A DNA stretch of 64,000 nucleotides from Peribacillus sp. FSL P2-0133 (GCF_037975445.1 NZ_CP150254.1:3098001-3162000), one strand, 5' to 3'. Positions 7,972 to 18,258 are shown, counted from the stretch's first letter. The notes: a model not told the origin generated them from the letters alone. Program-made: numbers and translations.

Positions 7972-9078
7972 TTAAATTACTTCCGCTTTTTTTATTACAG
8001 TAGGCTGTTTTAATCCAATAACTGATTTTTCACTAGTAATTCTCACTTCTTTATCAGTTATGACATTTTCAACGATGGCTCCTTCTTCAATCACGCCTTT
8101 TTGCATGATGATGCTATTTTTTATAATCGCACCCTTTTTCACCTTTACCCCACGGAATAGTATACTGTTTTCGACAGTCCCTTCAATATCACAACCGTTG
8201 GCTATCAATGAATTGGTAACCTTCGAAGAACTTGAATATTTGGTCGGTGCCTCATGTTTGATTTTTGTATAAACATCCCAAGTATCCCCGAAGAAAGAAC
8301 GGATTACCGAAGGGTTCAGGAAATTCATATTACTGGAATGAAAGCTTTCAATGGAATGGATGAATGGCATATCTCCAGTAAAATTATAGCCTTTAACTGT
8401 AAAGCGATGAAGATTTGCTTTCACAGCGTCTTTCAAAAAGTCATATTCCCCACTGGCAACACAGCTTTTGATCAAGTTCACCAATAGAGTTTTACTTATG
8501 ATGAAGGTTTCTAGACAAACATGGTCACCTGGTCTAGGGATGGTATAAAAGCTAATGTCAGTAATGTCTTCATCCGTATTTACCGAGCAAGTGTGATAGA
8601 TTGGTTTTTCAATCAATTCCCCTACATAATCCTTATATACGACCGTGATATCCGCTTTTTGTTTTTTGTGATAATCAAGCACTTCATTAAAATCCAATTT
8701 GCATACATGGCTTCCAGGGGAAATGATTACAGTATCTGCCTCTGCACGTTCGAAAAATTTAAGATGATCATAAAATTGTTTCATATCACCTGTTACAGTT
8801 TCATCCGGATGGATAGGGGGCAAGATGTATAAGCCTCCTGAACGCCGAGCCAAGTTCCATTCTTTACCTGAGCCAAGATGATCCATAACAGAAAGATACT
8901 TTTCTTTTGGAAAAACGGCTACTTTTGATACATCTGCATTAATGAGATTCGACATCGTAAAGTCAATCAATCGGTAGCGTCCACCAAATGGCACAGATGC
9001 TACATTTCGGTGAGCAGTCAGATCTTTTAAATGTTGTCTTTCATTGATTAAGTTAATAATACCCAACACATTTTCCAT
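7972..9078 (-). CDS. glgD: Glucose-1-phosphate adenylyltransferase, GlgD subunit
   Basis: GlgD is the non-catalytic or modulatory partner of GlgC in Firmicutes ADP-glucose pyrophosphorylase. The 368 residues open with MENVLGIINLINERQHLKDLT in place of the GGxGxRL nucleotide-binding loop of GlgC, which is typical of this subunit. FGGRYRLIDFTMSNLINA is conserved (about 31-48). The C-terminal third is a left-handed beta-helix of hexapeptide-like repeats (IIKNSIIMQKGVIEEGAIVENV). It lies 16 bp upstream of glgA and 21 bp downstream of glgC. Confidence 0.95.
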   Translation of the reverse strand: MENVLGIINLINERQHLKDLTAHRNVASVPFGGRYRLIDFTMSNLINADVSKVAVFPKEKYLSVMDHLGSGKEWNLARRSGGLYILPPIHPDETVTGDMKQFYDHLKFFERAEADTVIISPGSHVCKLDFNEVLDYHKKQKADITVVYKDYVGELIEKPIYHTCSVNTDEDITDISFYTIPRPGDHVCLETFIISKTLLVNLIKSCVASGEYDFLKDAVKANLHRFTVKGYNFTGDMPFIHSIESFHSSNMNFLNPSVIRSFFGDTWDVYTKIKHEAPTKYSSSSKVTNSLIANGCDIEGTVENSILFRGVKVKKGAIIKNSIIMQKGVIEEGAIVENVITDKEVRITSEKSVIGLKQPTVIKKAEVI

Positions 9079-9099
9079 AGCATCTTCCCCTTTTTCTAG

Positions 9100-10266
9100 T
9101 TAAGAGTGAGTGATCTTTTTTTTGTTTGGATTGATAATGGTCTGATTTTCACCAATTAAGGTAATATCGGATGTAATCGCTGAATTGCCAACTATGGCTC
9201 CATCTTCTATAACACAATTGCTGGCTATGATGCTTCTTTCTATATGAACGTTTTCACCAATCGTGACATTAGGCATGATGACTGAATCTTTTATGGTTGA
9301 CCCATAGCCAACCTGAACATTATAGGATAAAACCGAATGTTCAATTTTCCCATGTATCATGCACCCTTCATTGATAAGCGACTGACTGACCTCGGCATCC
9401 GGTGATATATATTGCGGCGGATGATTTGCATTGCGGGCAAAAATTTTCCATTGCTGATCATCCAACTGGAAATTTGGCGTATCTTCCAATAAGTCCATAT
9501 GTGCCTGCCAAAGGCTTTCGACCGTTCCGACATCTTTCCAATAATCATTAAAACGATAGGCATATAGCTTTTTTCGGTCTTCAAGCATCTTTGGAATGAT
9601 GTTGCTGCCGAAATCATTGGAAGAATTTTCATCCTTTTCATCATTTATTAAATACTTTCTTAGGGTTTTCCACTTGAAAAGGTAAACTCCCATTGAAGCG
9701 AGATTACTCTTTGGATACTTTGGTTTTTCATCGAATTGAGTGATTTTATCATCATCATTGGTATTCATGATCCCGAAACGACTTGCTTCCTGCCACGGCA
9801 CTTGAATGACAGCTATGGTTGCCTCTGCATTTTTTTCGATGTGATAATCCAGCATCTTACTGTAATCCATCTTATAAATATGGTCACCGGAGAGAATCAG
9901 TACATGTTCCGGATCATAGTTATCAATATATTGGATATTTTGATAAACAGCGTTTGCCGTCCCTTTATACCATTCACCGCCTTCTTTCCCTTGATAAGGG
10001 GGAAGTACGGAAACTCCGCCAACATCCAGATCAAGGTCCCAAGCTTTGCCATTACCAACATAATCATTTAGAATCAATGGCTGGTATTGGGTCAGTACCC
10101 CAACCGTATCAATACCAGAATGAGTGCAGTTACTTAATGGAAAATCGATGATTCTATATTTACCGCCAAAGGGAACAGCTGGTTTTGCCAAACCGATTGT
10201 CAATTCACCTAACCTTGAACCCTGGCCTCCTGCCAATAACATTGCTATCCATTTTTTCGCTCCCAT
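9100..10266 (-). CDS. glgC: Glucose-1-phosphate adenylyltransferase, catalytic subunit
   Basis: Catalyses ATP + glucose-1-phosphate to ADP-glucose, the committed step of glycogen synthesis. The 388 residues carry the nucleotidyltransferase motif [14 protein letters not shown] (about 11-24), [14 protein letters not shown] (about 34-47) and [12 protein letters not shown] (about 124-135). [10 protein letters not shown] (about 179-188) lies in the sugar-phosphate site. A C-terminal beta-helix follows (about 290-380). Its ATG at 10266 overlaps the glgB stop as TAATG, so the two are probably translationally coupled. Confidence 0.97.
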   Translation of the reverse strand: MGAKKWIAMLLAGGQGSRLGELTIGLAKPAVPFGGKYRIIDFPLSNCTHSGIDTVGVLTQYQPLILNDYVGNGKAWDLDLDVGGVSVLPPYQGKEGGEWYKGTANAVYQNIQYIDNYDPEHVLILSGDHIYKMDYSKMLDYHIEKNAEATIAVIQVPWQEASRFGIMNTNDDDKITQFDEKPKYPKSNLASMGVYLFKWKTLRKYLINDEKDENSSNDFGSNIIPKMLEDRKKLYAYRFNDYWKDVGTVESLWQAHMDLLEDTPNFQLDDQQWKIFARNANHPPQYISPDAEVSQSLINEGCMIHGKIEHSVLSYNVQVGYGSTIKDSVIMPNVTIGENVHIERSIIASNCVIEDGAIVGNSAITSDITLIGENQTIINPNKKKITHS

Positions 10267-12206
10267 TATTCGTTCACTCTCCCCCGTCTTTTTTTTGTTT
10301 GCTTCATAAAAATAGAAATGCCTAATGGAGGTACTGTTATTTCCATGCTGAATGGTTGATTATGGTATGGTTCCTTTTTGACATTAATGGGTTCTTCATT
10401 GATCTGACCAGATCCTCCGAAAGCTGCTGAATCACTGCTGAAAACCTCTATATATTTACCCTGGGATGGTACGCCTATTTGATATTGAGCATGAGCCTGC
10501 GCAGAAAAATTACAGACAACAATGCAATAATCGCCTTTGCGTTTGCCTTTTCTCATAAAGGTAATGATACTCTGTTTACTATTGTTCGGATCTATCCACT
10601 CAAATCCCTCCTGGACATGATCCAGTCTCCAAAGGGAGGATGATTGCCTATAAAAATCCTGAAGGGTACGGAAGTAATAGGCCAGATTTTCGTGAGATTC
10701 ATATTCCAAAAGAAGCCAATCCAATTGTTCCTCATCTTTCCATTCTATGAACTGGCCAAATTCACCGCCCATAAATAGAAGCTTCTTTCCTGGATGAGTC
10801 ATGAAATACCCAAAGAGTAACCGTAAATTAGCGAATTTCTGCCAATAGTCGCCTGGCATCTTATTCAATAAAGACTTCTTGCCATGAACCACTTCATCAT
10901 GTGAAAAGGGCAAGACGAAATTTTCTGAAAAAGCATAGAAAAATGAAAAAGTTAAGAGACTATGATGATTTGGCCTTTCCCCCGTTTCAAGTTTCATATA
11001 ACGAAGGATATCGTTAGTCCATCCCATATTCCATTTGTAATTAAAGCCTAGGCCGCCTATATCGGTAGGAGAAGTTATAAGTGGCCGGTCTGTTGCTTCT
11101 TCAGCCATCATTAATGCACTGGGATATTTCTTGAAAACCACTTCGTTAAGTTTTTGCAAAAATTGTATGGCTTCCAGGTTTTCCTCTCCGCCAAACTGGT
11201 TTTTCAGCTTGACCGGCAATGGATTATCATGATTTAAGTAAACCATTGACGATACCGCATCGACACGGATCCCATCAATATGGTATTCATCCATCCAAAA
11301 CATTACATTTGATATGAGGAAACTGATTACTTCTGGTTTGGTAAAATCAAAGTTGTATGTCCCCCATAACGGGCGATCTGCTCTAGTATGATCAATTGGT
11401 TCATAGAGAGGCGTACCATCGAAACGGGAAAGTCCATGCGCGTCTTTACAAAAATGGGCGGGAACCCAGTCAAGAATTACACCAATGCCCTTTTGGTGGC
11501 AAAGGTTTATTAAATATTTAAAATCTTCAGGTAAGCCGTAACGACTGGTTACAGAATAATAGCCCGTGACCTGGTATCCCCACGATTTATCAAATGGGTG
11601 TTCCATTATGGCCATGATTTCAATATGTGTAAAACTATTATCAATCACATAATCAATCAATCTATCAGCCAATTCACGGTACGAATAAAATTCGCCATCT
11701 TCTTTCTGTTTCCATGTTCCTGGGTGCACTTCATAAATGGACATGGGTTTATGATAAATATTTTCCTTTTTCCTATCGGCTATCCACTTCGAATCTTGCC
11801 ATTCAAAATTATCCAGCCTTTTAATGACCGAGGCTGTATTTGGTCTGACTTCCGAATAAAAAGCATATGGATCGGCTTTTAGGATTCGTTTATTTCCAGG
11901 TGTATGTATTTCGTATTTATAGAGTTCCCCTTCTTGTAGTCCTGGTACGAACAACACCCAGATACCTGATCGCTCGATCCGTTTCATCGCATGATCTTTT
12001 CCGTCCCAATTATTAAAATTACCGACTACTGAAACTTGCTTGGCATGGGGGGCCCAAACGGCGAAGCGTACTCCTTCTTTACCTAATGATGTTACAATGT
12101 GTGCCCCAAGCATTTTATAGCTTTCATAAAGGGTGCCTTCATGAAACAAATACAAATCAAATTCGCTTGGATAAATCTCTTGCAGCTGGTCAATAATTGT
12201 ACTCAA
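10266..12206 (-). CDS. glgB: 1,4-alpha-glucan branching enzyme (GH13)
   Basis: Introduces alpha-1,6 branches into glycogen. At 646 residues it has a CBM48-type N-terminal domain (about 30-115) with [20 protein letters not shown]. The GH13 barrel carries [20 protein letters not shown], the nucleophile block [10 protein letters not shown], the acid MMAEEATD and the third-acid block [10 protein letters not shown]. It starts at TTG 12206, with GGAGGGG five bases upstream. It is the first gene of the glg operon. About 250 bp of AT-rich sequence lie between it and the upstream GH15 gene. In B. subtilis this operon is sporulation-controlled; no clear SigE promoter could be assigned here. Confidence 0.97.
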   Translation of the reverse strand: MSTIIDQLQEIYPSEFDLYLFHEGTLYESYKMLGAHIVTSLGKEGVRFAVWAPHAKQVSVVGNFNNWDGKDHAMKRIERSGIWVLFVPGLQEGELYKYEIHTPGNKRILKADPYAFYSEVRPNTASVIKRLDNFEWQDSKWIADRKKENIYHKPMSIYEVHPGTWKQKEDGEFYSYRELADRLIDYVIDNSFTHIEIMAIMEHPFDKSWGYQVTGYYSVTSRYGLPEDFKYLINLCHQKGIGVILDWVPAHFCKDAHGLSRFDGTPLYEPIDHTRADRPLWGTYNFDFTKPEVISFLISNVMFWMDEYHIDGIRVDAVSSMVYLNHDNPLPVKLKNQFGGEENLEAIQFLQKLNEVVFKKYPSALMMAEEATDRPLITSPTDIGGLGFNYKWNMGWTNDILRYMKLETGERPNHHSLLTFSFFYAFSENFVLPFSHDEVVHGKKSLLNKMPGDYWQKFANLRLLFGYFMTHPGKKLLFMGGEFGQFIEWKDEEQLDWLLLEYESHENLAYYFRTLQDFYRQSSSLWRLDHVQEGFEWIDPNNSKQSIITFMRKGKRKGDYCIVVCNFSAQAHAQYQIGVPSQGKYIEVFSSDSAAFGGSGQINEEPINVKKEPYHNQPFSMEITVPPLGISIFMKQTKKRRGRVNE

Positions 12207-12400
12207 TAAAACCCCTCCATCAGTATTAACTCGATAGTATTTTACCCATCCTTCCCCAGTTATTATATATATTCGATGAAAATGATATTAATCCTTCAAA
12301 TGGAGGTGAAGTTATTGTTATAAATAGCCGTTTTTTTGTAAATTAAAACATTTTTTTAAAGAAAATAGACATTTTTTGTAAAAAAATCATTATACCAATA

Positions 12401-12431
12401 AAAGCTCCCCCTATTTTTTGGAAAGAGCTTT
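12401..12431 (-). terminator. Probable terminator of the GH15 gene
   Basis: AAAGCTC and GAGCTTT form a 7-bp stem 22 bp after the GH15 stop. The T-run after it is short and interrupted, so it is weaker than others in the window. Confidence 0.5.
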
Positions 12432-12452
12432 AAGGTATCATGTATGAATGCT

Positions 12453-13466
12453 TCATGTTATTTGTTCAGTTCGATTCACGGAAGTCTTCGTCAAAAATAA
12501 ATAGGATAATGAGACTGACCATGCCAAAGGAGTATTCTTGTTTGGAATATTACTGCCTCCTATATATAATTCGGGTACTTCCCAGTTTTCCGGTATGATC
12601 ATTTTCGTTTTATCTATATATTCCTTAACTTTGTTCATCATTCCAAGTTCAAGGTAGCATAAGCCCAACCACGGAAGCCCGAAACACCATTCCGCTTCTT
12701 GACCGTCATTATAATAAAGGTCCTTTTCATATCTTATACAACCATTTGTTCTTTCAAGGCGCTCTGTGACATTTTTCAATATTTTAAGTGCTATTTCACG
12801 GTCTACCAACCGATACGGATAAATTAAGGATAAAAGTGCTAAATCCGTCTCTTTTGAATAACTTTCCCTTGGAAGCAAGAAACGTAGAGTTTCTTCTCCC
12901 TTTTTAATCAGTTCTTCCTTGACGTTGACCAGCATTTTTACTGAATTCAAACCAGCAACACATGCACCTATGCTTGAAGCGTGGATTTCTATATTTTCTT
13001 CCCACATCCCGTTATCTTCCGACTGCCAATATTGCAGGCATTCCAAGTAATTGACCAACTTTTGAACAATTTGTAAATCACGTTGATTTCTCATCACCTT
13101 TTTACCCTGCCTATATCCTTCACCAACACCCCATAAAAAGGCACCTATCGCATCATTTTGGGCATGGCCCCACTCATCGGGCAGTTCTTTAAGCTCAGTG
13201 GAATACCTTGCATGGATATGTTCAAATAGAAACTGGGGTTTCTGTTCCGTATGAATATCTATCTTCCACTCATAGGATTGAAATAAGTCGAATAAAGCAT
13301 GATATGCTTTCTCGTAACGATTGGATGGATCATTTAAAAAAGGCAATACTGTATAAACGACATCCCTTATCCAGACAAAATTATAATCATCGGAAACGCT
13401 TGCAGTATATGCGCCATTAGGAAGCCGCATGCGATCAATAACCTCTAGTGCACCATTTACATTCAT
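12453..13466 (-). CDS. GH15-like glucan hydrolase (glucoamylase/trehalase superfamily)
   Basis: The 337-residue protein starts after GGAGGTG. It shows the alpha/alpha-barrel signature of GH15 enzymes: LPNGAYTASVSDDYNFVWIRD (about 14-34), with the W-I-R-D block of the active site, and LPDEWGHAQNDAIGAFLWG (about 94-112). EWCFGLPWLGLCYLELG and ELYIGGSNIPNKNTPLAWS (near 305) cover the second catalytic region. Glucoamylases are usually longer because of an N-terminal beta domain, so this is a barrel-only version without a signal peptide. It lies just upstream of glgB, suggesting a role in hydrolysing or trimming intracellular glucan. The substrate is inferred. Confidence 0.8.
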   Translation of the reverse strand: MNVNGALEVIDRMRLPNGAYTASVSDDYNFVWIRDVVYTVLPFLNDPSNRYEKAYHALFDLFQSYEWKIDIHTEQKPQFLFEHIHARYSTELKELPDEWGHAQNDAIGAFLWGVGEGYRQGKKVMRNQRDLQIVQKLVNYLECLQYWQSEDNGMWEENIEIHASSIGACVAGLNSVKMLVNVKEELIKKGEETLRFLLPRESYSKETDLALLSLIYPYRLVDREIALKILKNVTERLERTNGCIRYEKDLYYNDGQEAEWCFGLPWLGLCYLELGMMNKVKEYIDKTKMIIPENWEVPELYIGGSNIPNKNTPLAWSVSLSYLFLTKTSVNRTEQIT

Positions 13467-13733
13467 TAATTAAGCACCTCCATAATAATTTGCTTATTCC
13501 CATTGTTGACAGACTCTCATTTTCTAAACGTTTGTTGTTTCATTTTCAATTAGAAGCGCTTTCAATTCAGCTAACCAACACAATTTTTCAGAAGTACATT
13601 CACCTTAGTTTATGTAATCACTGCCCTTTTTGATAATCAAGCTTCCAATGTTCATTAAAAAGCGTCATTTGCCTAACTGAAACCAACTCAAAAAGCTACC
13701 GGTCATGACATATGTTCTTTGGAAAATAAAAAC
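13467..13733. other. Intergenic region between the GH15 gene and azlD
   Basis: About 270 AT-rich bases upstream of the GH15 gene. I see no open frame with a ribosome binding site and no clear RNA structure. It presumably holds the GH15 promoter. Confidence 0.5.
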
Positions 13734-13757
13734 CCAGTAATGGCAATCCATTACTGG
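13734..13757 (-). terminator. Terminator of azlCD
   Basis: CCAGTAATGG pairs perfectly with CCATTACTGG around a 4-nt loop. It is followed on the reverse strand by GTTTTTATTTT. Confidence 0.9.
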
Positions 13758-13792
13758 TTATATCGGCCTATCATTTAAATGTTTAGTATTTA

Positions 13793-14119
13793 TTAAAAGA
13801 AAAATCGTAATATCATCAAGGAAAGCACGCCAATCATAACCGTACCCAATAGACTTCTCGTAAAAATGGCAACCAGGAAAGCTGGTAAAGCTGCGACCAA
13901 ATTCAACGCATTATCCTTAATTGAAAAGACCTGTTCCGATAATAGAAGTTCTTGAGCCAACAACGCCGCCAGTACTGCCACTGGGACATGCTTTAGCCAA
14001 TCGATGCCCCACTTTGGAATCTCCATTTTACTAAGCAGTATCAAAGGAACGACTCTAGGTATGAAAGTTACAATCGAAATCCCTACAATGACAGCAAGGA
14101 TATATCCGCTTATTTCCAC
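13793..14119 (-). CDS. azlD: AzlD family branched-chain amino acid export subunit
   Basis: A small hydrophobic protein of 108 residues with three to four membrane helices and the family block FIPRVVPLILLSKMEIPKWG near its start. AzlD pairs with AzlC to export branched-chain amino acids or their analogues. It starts at GTG 14119 inside the end of azlC (10-bp overlap), so expression should be coupled. Confidence 0.9.
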   Translation of the reverse strand: MEISGYILAVIVGISIVTFIPRVVPLILLSKMEIPKWGIDWLKHVPVAVLAALLAQELLLSEQVFSIKDNALNLVAALPAFLVAIFTRSLLGTVMIGVLSLMILRFFF

Positions 14120-14850
14120 CTGCCAATCACCATCCCTATCGTTGAAGCAACAACAGTTGCCACTATGACGCCAGTACTGCCAGGAAAGAAGAAACTTACT
14201 GCAACAACGATTAATATGCTGCTAAAAGCGACTGCAATATCAATAAAAAAGTCCTTTTTACTTAATATTTGCAAAACTAAAAGGCCGATAAACATCGCTG
14301 GCAGGGCGAAGTCCATCCCATATTTTTCGGGATTTGGAATCCATTGGCCAAAGAAACCGCCGGCCATATTTGCAATGAACCAATTTAAATAGGCTGCAAG
14401 ATTCAGGCCTAACATCCATTGAAAATCAAGTTGTTTCCTCTTCTGTGCCGTTGTGACGGCCACTCCAAACGTTTCATCAGTTAATAAAGCTCCGGTTACC
14501 AGGTTTTGTTTCAAACTTTGCTGCCTGAAATATGGAGCCAATGCAGCACTAAGTAATAGATGACGGCTGTTAACAAAAAAAATCGTGAAAATTATGGCCG
14601 ATACTGGATGACTTGCAGCTATCATCCCCGCAGCTATGAATTGACCAGACCCTGCATAGAGTAAAAGCGACATAAGTGCCACTTCAATCATACTTAATCC
14701 TGACGTTTTTTCGACGACCCCTGCAGCAAAACCGATACTTAGGTATCCCAATAATGTCGGAATGCAATCTCTTACTCCTTGCCAAAAGCCTTCCCCATCA
14801 TTGACCTCGGAAAATCCACCGCTTTTCCATTCAGCACTATCCTGACTCAT
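14110..14850 (-). CDS. azlC: AzlC family branched-chain amino acid exporter
   Basis: The 246-residue membrane protein has about seven hydrophobic segments. It shows the AzlC family motifs GVRDCIPTLLGYLSIGFAAG (about 25-44), LLYAGSGQFIAAG (about 62-74), FFVNSRHLLLSAALAPYF (about 91-108) and LTDETFGVA (about 123-131). Together with AzlD it makes the two-component LIV-E type exporter. It is the first gene of the pair and is not part of an obvious larger operon. The exact substrate cannot be told from sequence. Confidence 0.92.
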   Translation of the reverse strand: MSQDSAEWKSGGFSEVNDGEGFWQGVRDCIPTLLGYLSIGFAAGVVEKTSGLSMIEVALMSLLLYAGSGQFIAAGMIAASHPVSAIIFTIFFVNSRHLLLSAALAPYFRQQSLKQNLVTGALLTDETFGVAVTTAQKRKQLDFQWMLGLNLAAYLNWFIANMAGGFFGQWIPNPEKYGMDFALPAMFIGLLVLQILSKKDFFIDIAVAFSSILIVVAVSFFFPGSTGVIVATVVASTIGMVIGRWK

Positions 14851-14880
14851 ATAATTCCACCCTTGTTTTAATTAGTTCCT

Positions 14881-15399
14881 TCAATTACTTTTCAGCTTGC
14901 CAAGCAGAATTGGCAACTCACTATATATTTCGATGATCTCTTCTATCGGCATTCTAACTAAACCGCTGGAAGAAGGGGCAACGAATTCAATGGTCTCATT
15001 CAATGAAGGCTCTTCTTGCAGACCCCAAGAGATTTTTCGTAATTGACGATATTCCTGATAGACACCCTTGCCTACAAAACAGACGAGTTTAGGTTTATAC
15101 TTTTCTATTTTCCTTTTTAATTGCTTCCTTCCTTTTATGTACTCTTCTTTAGTGATTTCGTCCGCACCCTTTGTAGGCCTGGAAACAATATTGGTAAAAC
15201 CATAACCTAAATCCAATAAAGACGAGTCTTCAGTTGGTTCATATTTCCTTGGTGTCAACCCGGACTCGAAGAGGATTTTCCAAAAGCGATTGTTTGGATT
15301 CGCATAATGATGGCCAGTCTCGCCTGAACGAATGCTTGGGTTGAAACCTACGAACAAAATATCCAAATTTTCTTTTAAATGATCAGAGATGCCTTCCAT
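14881..15399 (-). CDS. mug: Mismatch-specific (G:U/T) DNA glycosylase, Mug/TDG family
   Basis: Excises uracil or thymine opposite guanine as the first step of base-excision repair. The 172-residue protein has the family motif ILFVGFNPSIRSGETGHHYA (about 14-33), in which the asparagine after GF activates the water. NPNNRFWKILFESG follows (about 35-48), and the C-terminal block is VAPSSSGLVR (about 139-148), corresponding to the intercalation loop. There is no neighbour in the same pathway close by, apart from exoA about 10 kb away. Start at ATG 15399. Confidence 0.9.
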   Translation of the reverse strand: MEGISDHLKENLDILFVGFNPSIRSGETGHHYANPNNRFWKILFESGLTPRKYEPTEDSSLLDLGYGFTNIVSRPTKGADEITKEEYIKGRKQLKRKIEKYKPKLVCFVGKGVYQEYRQLRKISWGLQEEPSLNETIEFVAPSSSGLVRMPIEEIIEIYSELPILLGKLKSN

Positions 15400-15591
15400 A
15401 TTAAAACTCCTTTTAAAATTTGCTATTTAATCATTGTACAAAACTGAAATATATTTAACTACCTTTTCCGTCATTTTCACAACTTTTATTCAAAAACTTA
15501 AAACGTTTTGAAAAGAATGAACGATGATAGCTAAATAATATGGGTGAAAACATGACAAATTGAATATTAAAAAACCTATTGCTCCTAAAAA

Positions 15592-16350
15592 ATGCCGTTC
15601 ATAACTCTTCACGGGACACACTTCCAGAAATTATTTATAAAAGGTTTTTTACAGTTTACAAATGCCGCGGTTGCAGTTAGTGAACCGGTAAAAAAACATA
15701 TACAAAAATATCAAAGAATATTTCTTAAATGCAATGGAATTGATAACCGATCTCTCCCCATTCCCCTTCAATGGAATTATTAAGAAAAATGAATATCCTC
15801 TGAATGCCAAAATCTATACTTACCAGGACAACCCGGCATAAAGCAAAAACCTGCATGCCTTTAATCAAAGCTTGCAGGGATTCAAAATTAAAAGATATCT
15901 CAATCTTCATGTAATCACCGTCGGAAACGGCAGCCAGCTAATGGACATTAAAGCATGTAGCTGTTAGCATCCAATTTTCATGTAAGAAAGAGTTCATTCA
16001 TTTCACTGGGGAACCTAGAGAAAGTGAAAGTGCTACGGGGAGGGTTACTTTGGAAGCAATGGCATGCGAAAGACCCGTTATTTCTTGTGGAAATCTCTGA
16101 TATTTTGGACGGTGAATAAGCCTCCATCAACCAAGTGCCGGTGTTCAAAAAGGCAGGGATTTAAATTCGATAGTAAAAAAAATATAATACCGCTTATTAT
16201 ATTATATGAAAGTACAATTCAATCATTTGAACTTAAAGCAGGCCATAAATTAATGGTTCTGCTGCTGTTCTATAATTATTCAAAACACTCACGATGGCTG
16301 AATTTATTAATGGGGATACAATTGATTCTTTGTTAGGAGAATAGACTGGG
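15592..16350 (+). pseudogene. Decayed GT4-type glycosyltransferase remnant
   Basis: Three pieces of one glycosyltransferase can be read in three frames. At 15592, ITLHGTHFQKLF and AAVAVSEPVKKHIQKY ... CNGID resemble the end of the N-terminal domain. At about 15809-15955, KIYTYQDNPA, a stop, and then KNLHAFNQSLQGFKI ... LHVITVGNGSQL resemble the start of the C-terminal Rossmann domain. At 16026-16091, ESATGRVTLEAMACERPVIS is the sugar-nucleotide-binding block of GT4 enzymes. At least two frameshifts, internal stops and loss of the first ~90 residues show that it is dead. It is on the opposite strand to its neighbours. The end coordinate is approximate. Confidence 0.75.
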
Positions 16351-16485
16351 GGCTTAAATCTCACGATAATAAAGACAGTTAAAAAAATGGGGCCAGAAAA
16401 TAAATGAAACTATTAAATAGGATCAAGAACCTTTATTAAAACAGCAACAACTTTAAAGGGGGAATCCAATTTGGCAAATGACTTT

Positions 16486-16513
16486 ACTCGTAGGTATTTA
16501 TGTACCTACGAGT
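16486..16513. terminator. Terminator-like hairpin between the pseudogene and the TauE/SafE gene
   Basis: ACTCGTAGGTA pairs perfectly with TACCTACGAGT around a 6-nt loop and is followed by TTTTAAG on the plus strand. It may have served the decayed glycosyltransferase and could also end the TauE/SafE transcript. Confidence 0.65.
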
Positions 16514-16572
16514 TTTTAAGTTGCGTTTCTGAATATGCTTTTGTGTATATTCGCTTCTTTCAAGCTCGGGAA

Positions 16573-17472
16573 TCAGGAAACATTCTGCCGTTGTTCGATA
16601 TGATCATGTTTTCTCGCATTGGACATCTTATTGATGGTAAGAAGAATTCCAGAAAGCCATATAATCACGATGCCTGTATAGATATATATATGGGCTTCAA
16701 CCGGAATCCATGTAGCTAATAATGTTCTTACATTGATTAAGATAATGAAACCACCCACTAAAACACCCATTAATTGAGCAGGAAGCATCCTGACGAGCCA
16801 GGCTGCAATTGGTGCGGCAACCACTCCACCAATTATCAACGCTACGACCCAAAGCCAATTGACAGCTTCCCATCCGAGCGAAATGATAAAACCAAGACTT
16901 CCGAAGAAAGCAATGGCAAATTCACTCGTATCTACAGTCCCTACGGCTTTTCTCGCCGTCATGCCTTTTTTTGACAATAAAACGGGCGTTGCAATCGGTC
17001 CCCAACCGCCTCCTCCTGTTGCATCACAAAAGCCTGCAAAAAGGCCTAACGGAATGGATTGTTTTGCGGTCAATGGCTTTACGATTTCATTTTCCTTCGA
17101 CGGTTTAAAAATAAATAAAAAGCGGAATAAAACGTATACACCTAGGCCAAATAAAAATATGGCAATATACGGTTTAGCTAATTCGGCTGGCAGGTTGCTC
17201 AGGAAACATGCACCTACAAATGCACCAACTGAACCTGGAATGATCAAGCGATAGACCATATTTTTATCCACGTTCCCAAACTTTATATGTGAAGCTCCGG
17301 ATACTGCTGTGGTCACTACTTCCGATAAATGAACGGATGCTGATGCTACTGCAGGGGCGATCCCGAATGTCAGCAATAAGGACGTGGAACTCACTCCATA
17401 CCCCATTCCAAGCGAACCATCGATTAATTGGGCTAAAAACCCGATAAAGGCCAAAACGATTAACTTTTTCAT
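16573..17472 (-). CDS. TauE/SafE family anion permease
   Basis: The 299-residue membrane protein has about eight hydrophobic segments and the family repeats GFLAQLIDGSLGMGYGVSST (about 11-30) and GLFAGFCDATGGGGWGPIA (about 143-161). TauE/SafE proteins move sulfite, sulfoacetate, sulfate or related organic anions. It follows the sulfate assimilation operon, which itself has no sulfate permease. It is separated by a strong terminator, though, so a shared role is inferred only from position. Starts at ATG 17472 after AAGGGGAATGTC. Confidence 0.88.
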   Translation of the reverse strand: MKKLIVLAFIGFLAQLIDGSLGMGYGVSSTSLLLTFGIAPAVASASVHLSEVVTTAVSGASHIKFGNVDKNMVYRLIIPGSVGAFVGACFLSNLPAELAKPYIAIFLFGLGVYVLFRFLFIFKPSKENEIVKPLTAKQSIPLGLFAGFCDATGGGGWGPIATPVLLSKKGMTARKAVGTVDTSEFAIAFFGSLGFIISLGWEAVNWLWVVALIIGGVVAAPIAAWLVRMLPAQLMGVLVGGFIILINVRTLLATWIPVEAHIYIYTGIVIIWLSGILLTINKMSNARKHDHIEQRQNVS

Positions 17473-17570
17473 GACATTCCCCTTTTTTCATTAAAATAGA
17501 ACCTATATAACATCACCCGATGGAACCGTTTGCCTTTAAAAATCATTTAGATTTCCATTAAGACACAAAG

Positions 17571-17612
17571 AGGCACCTAACCAAAATGAAATGACATGTT
17601 GGTTAGGTGCCT
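17571..17612 (-). terminator. Terminator of the sulfate assimilation operon
   Basis: AGGCACCTAACCAA pairs with TTGGTTAGGTGCCT, a 14-bp perfect stem with a 14-nt loop. It lies 13 bp after the sirC stop. Confidence 0.88.
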
Positions 17613-17625
17613 TCAGTTTTTCTGA

Positions 17626-18258
17626 TCAGCCCAATGATATATTTTCTTCGGTTTCTACTGGTAAAAGCCTAGCTAAAAAACGATATCTTTCTTTCAGGGA
17701 ATATTTATAAATATCCTCTATTGAATCTTTCAGTAACTTAGATTTTTCCTCTTTTGAAAATGAACCATTTTTTATAATCATCCTTGCTTCAAAAAGGAAT
17801 TCAAGATATTCTTCATATGATTCATCATATACTTTACCTAGATCATTCCGAATTTTTTTTGCGAGTGTTGGGCTTGCTCCATTGGTAGAAACACTTATGG
17901 AAAGCATGCCTCTATTCAATGTCGCCGGTATATGAAAATTACCCAGCTCATGATTACTGATTACGTTCACCAACTGACTTTTGGATGCATTCTCGTACAC
18001 TCGTTCATTAACTTCAGTCGAATTTGTTGCAACGATGATTAAAAACGCATCTTTATAGTCAGTTTCTTCCACTTCTTTAAGTAAAACTTGAATTTTACCT
18101 TCTTTCTCCAACAGTTGAAAACCTGTGCAAATCTCGGGGCTTACGACGGTCACTTCAGCACCAGCTTCCAATAATGGGCCCGCTTTAAAGTAACCTATTT
18201 TACCACCGCCGATGATGATACACTTTCTGTTCTCAATATTAAGCGTAATTGGATACAT
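17626..18258 (-). CDS. sirC: Precorrin-2 dehydrogenase / sirohydrochlorin pathway (SirC)
   Basis: Oxidises precorrin-2 to sirohydrochlorin using NAD+, the middle step of siroheme synthesis. About 210 residues, with the Rossmann motif CIIIGGGKIGYFKAGPLLEAG near the N-terminus. The family block NRGMLSISVSTNGASPTLAKKIR lies mid-protein. The start at 18258 (MYPITLNIE) is chosen because a long G-tract ending GGAGCTT lies directly upstream. It overlaps the end of sirB by 20 bp. It is the last gene of the operon and is followed by a terminator. Confidence 0.92.
   Translation of the reverse strand: MYPITLNIENRKCIIIGGGKIGYFKAGPLLEAGAEVTVVSPEICTGFQLLEKEGKIQVLLKEVEETDYKDAFLIIVATNSTEVNERVYENASKSQLVNVISNHELGNFHIPATLNRGMLSISVSTNGASPTLAKKIRNDLGKVYDESYEEYLEFLFEARMIIKNGSFSKEEKSKLLKDSIEDIYKYSLKERYRFLARLLPVETEENISLG

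Noticed and set aside
16471..16719. Plus-strand frame starting TTG after AAAGGGGG
   Set aside because: It reads through a strong hairpin terminator and then antisense to the TauE/SafE gene; its composition is that of a shadow frame.
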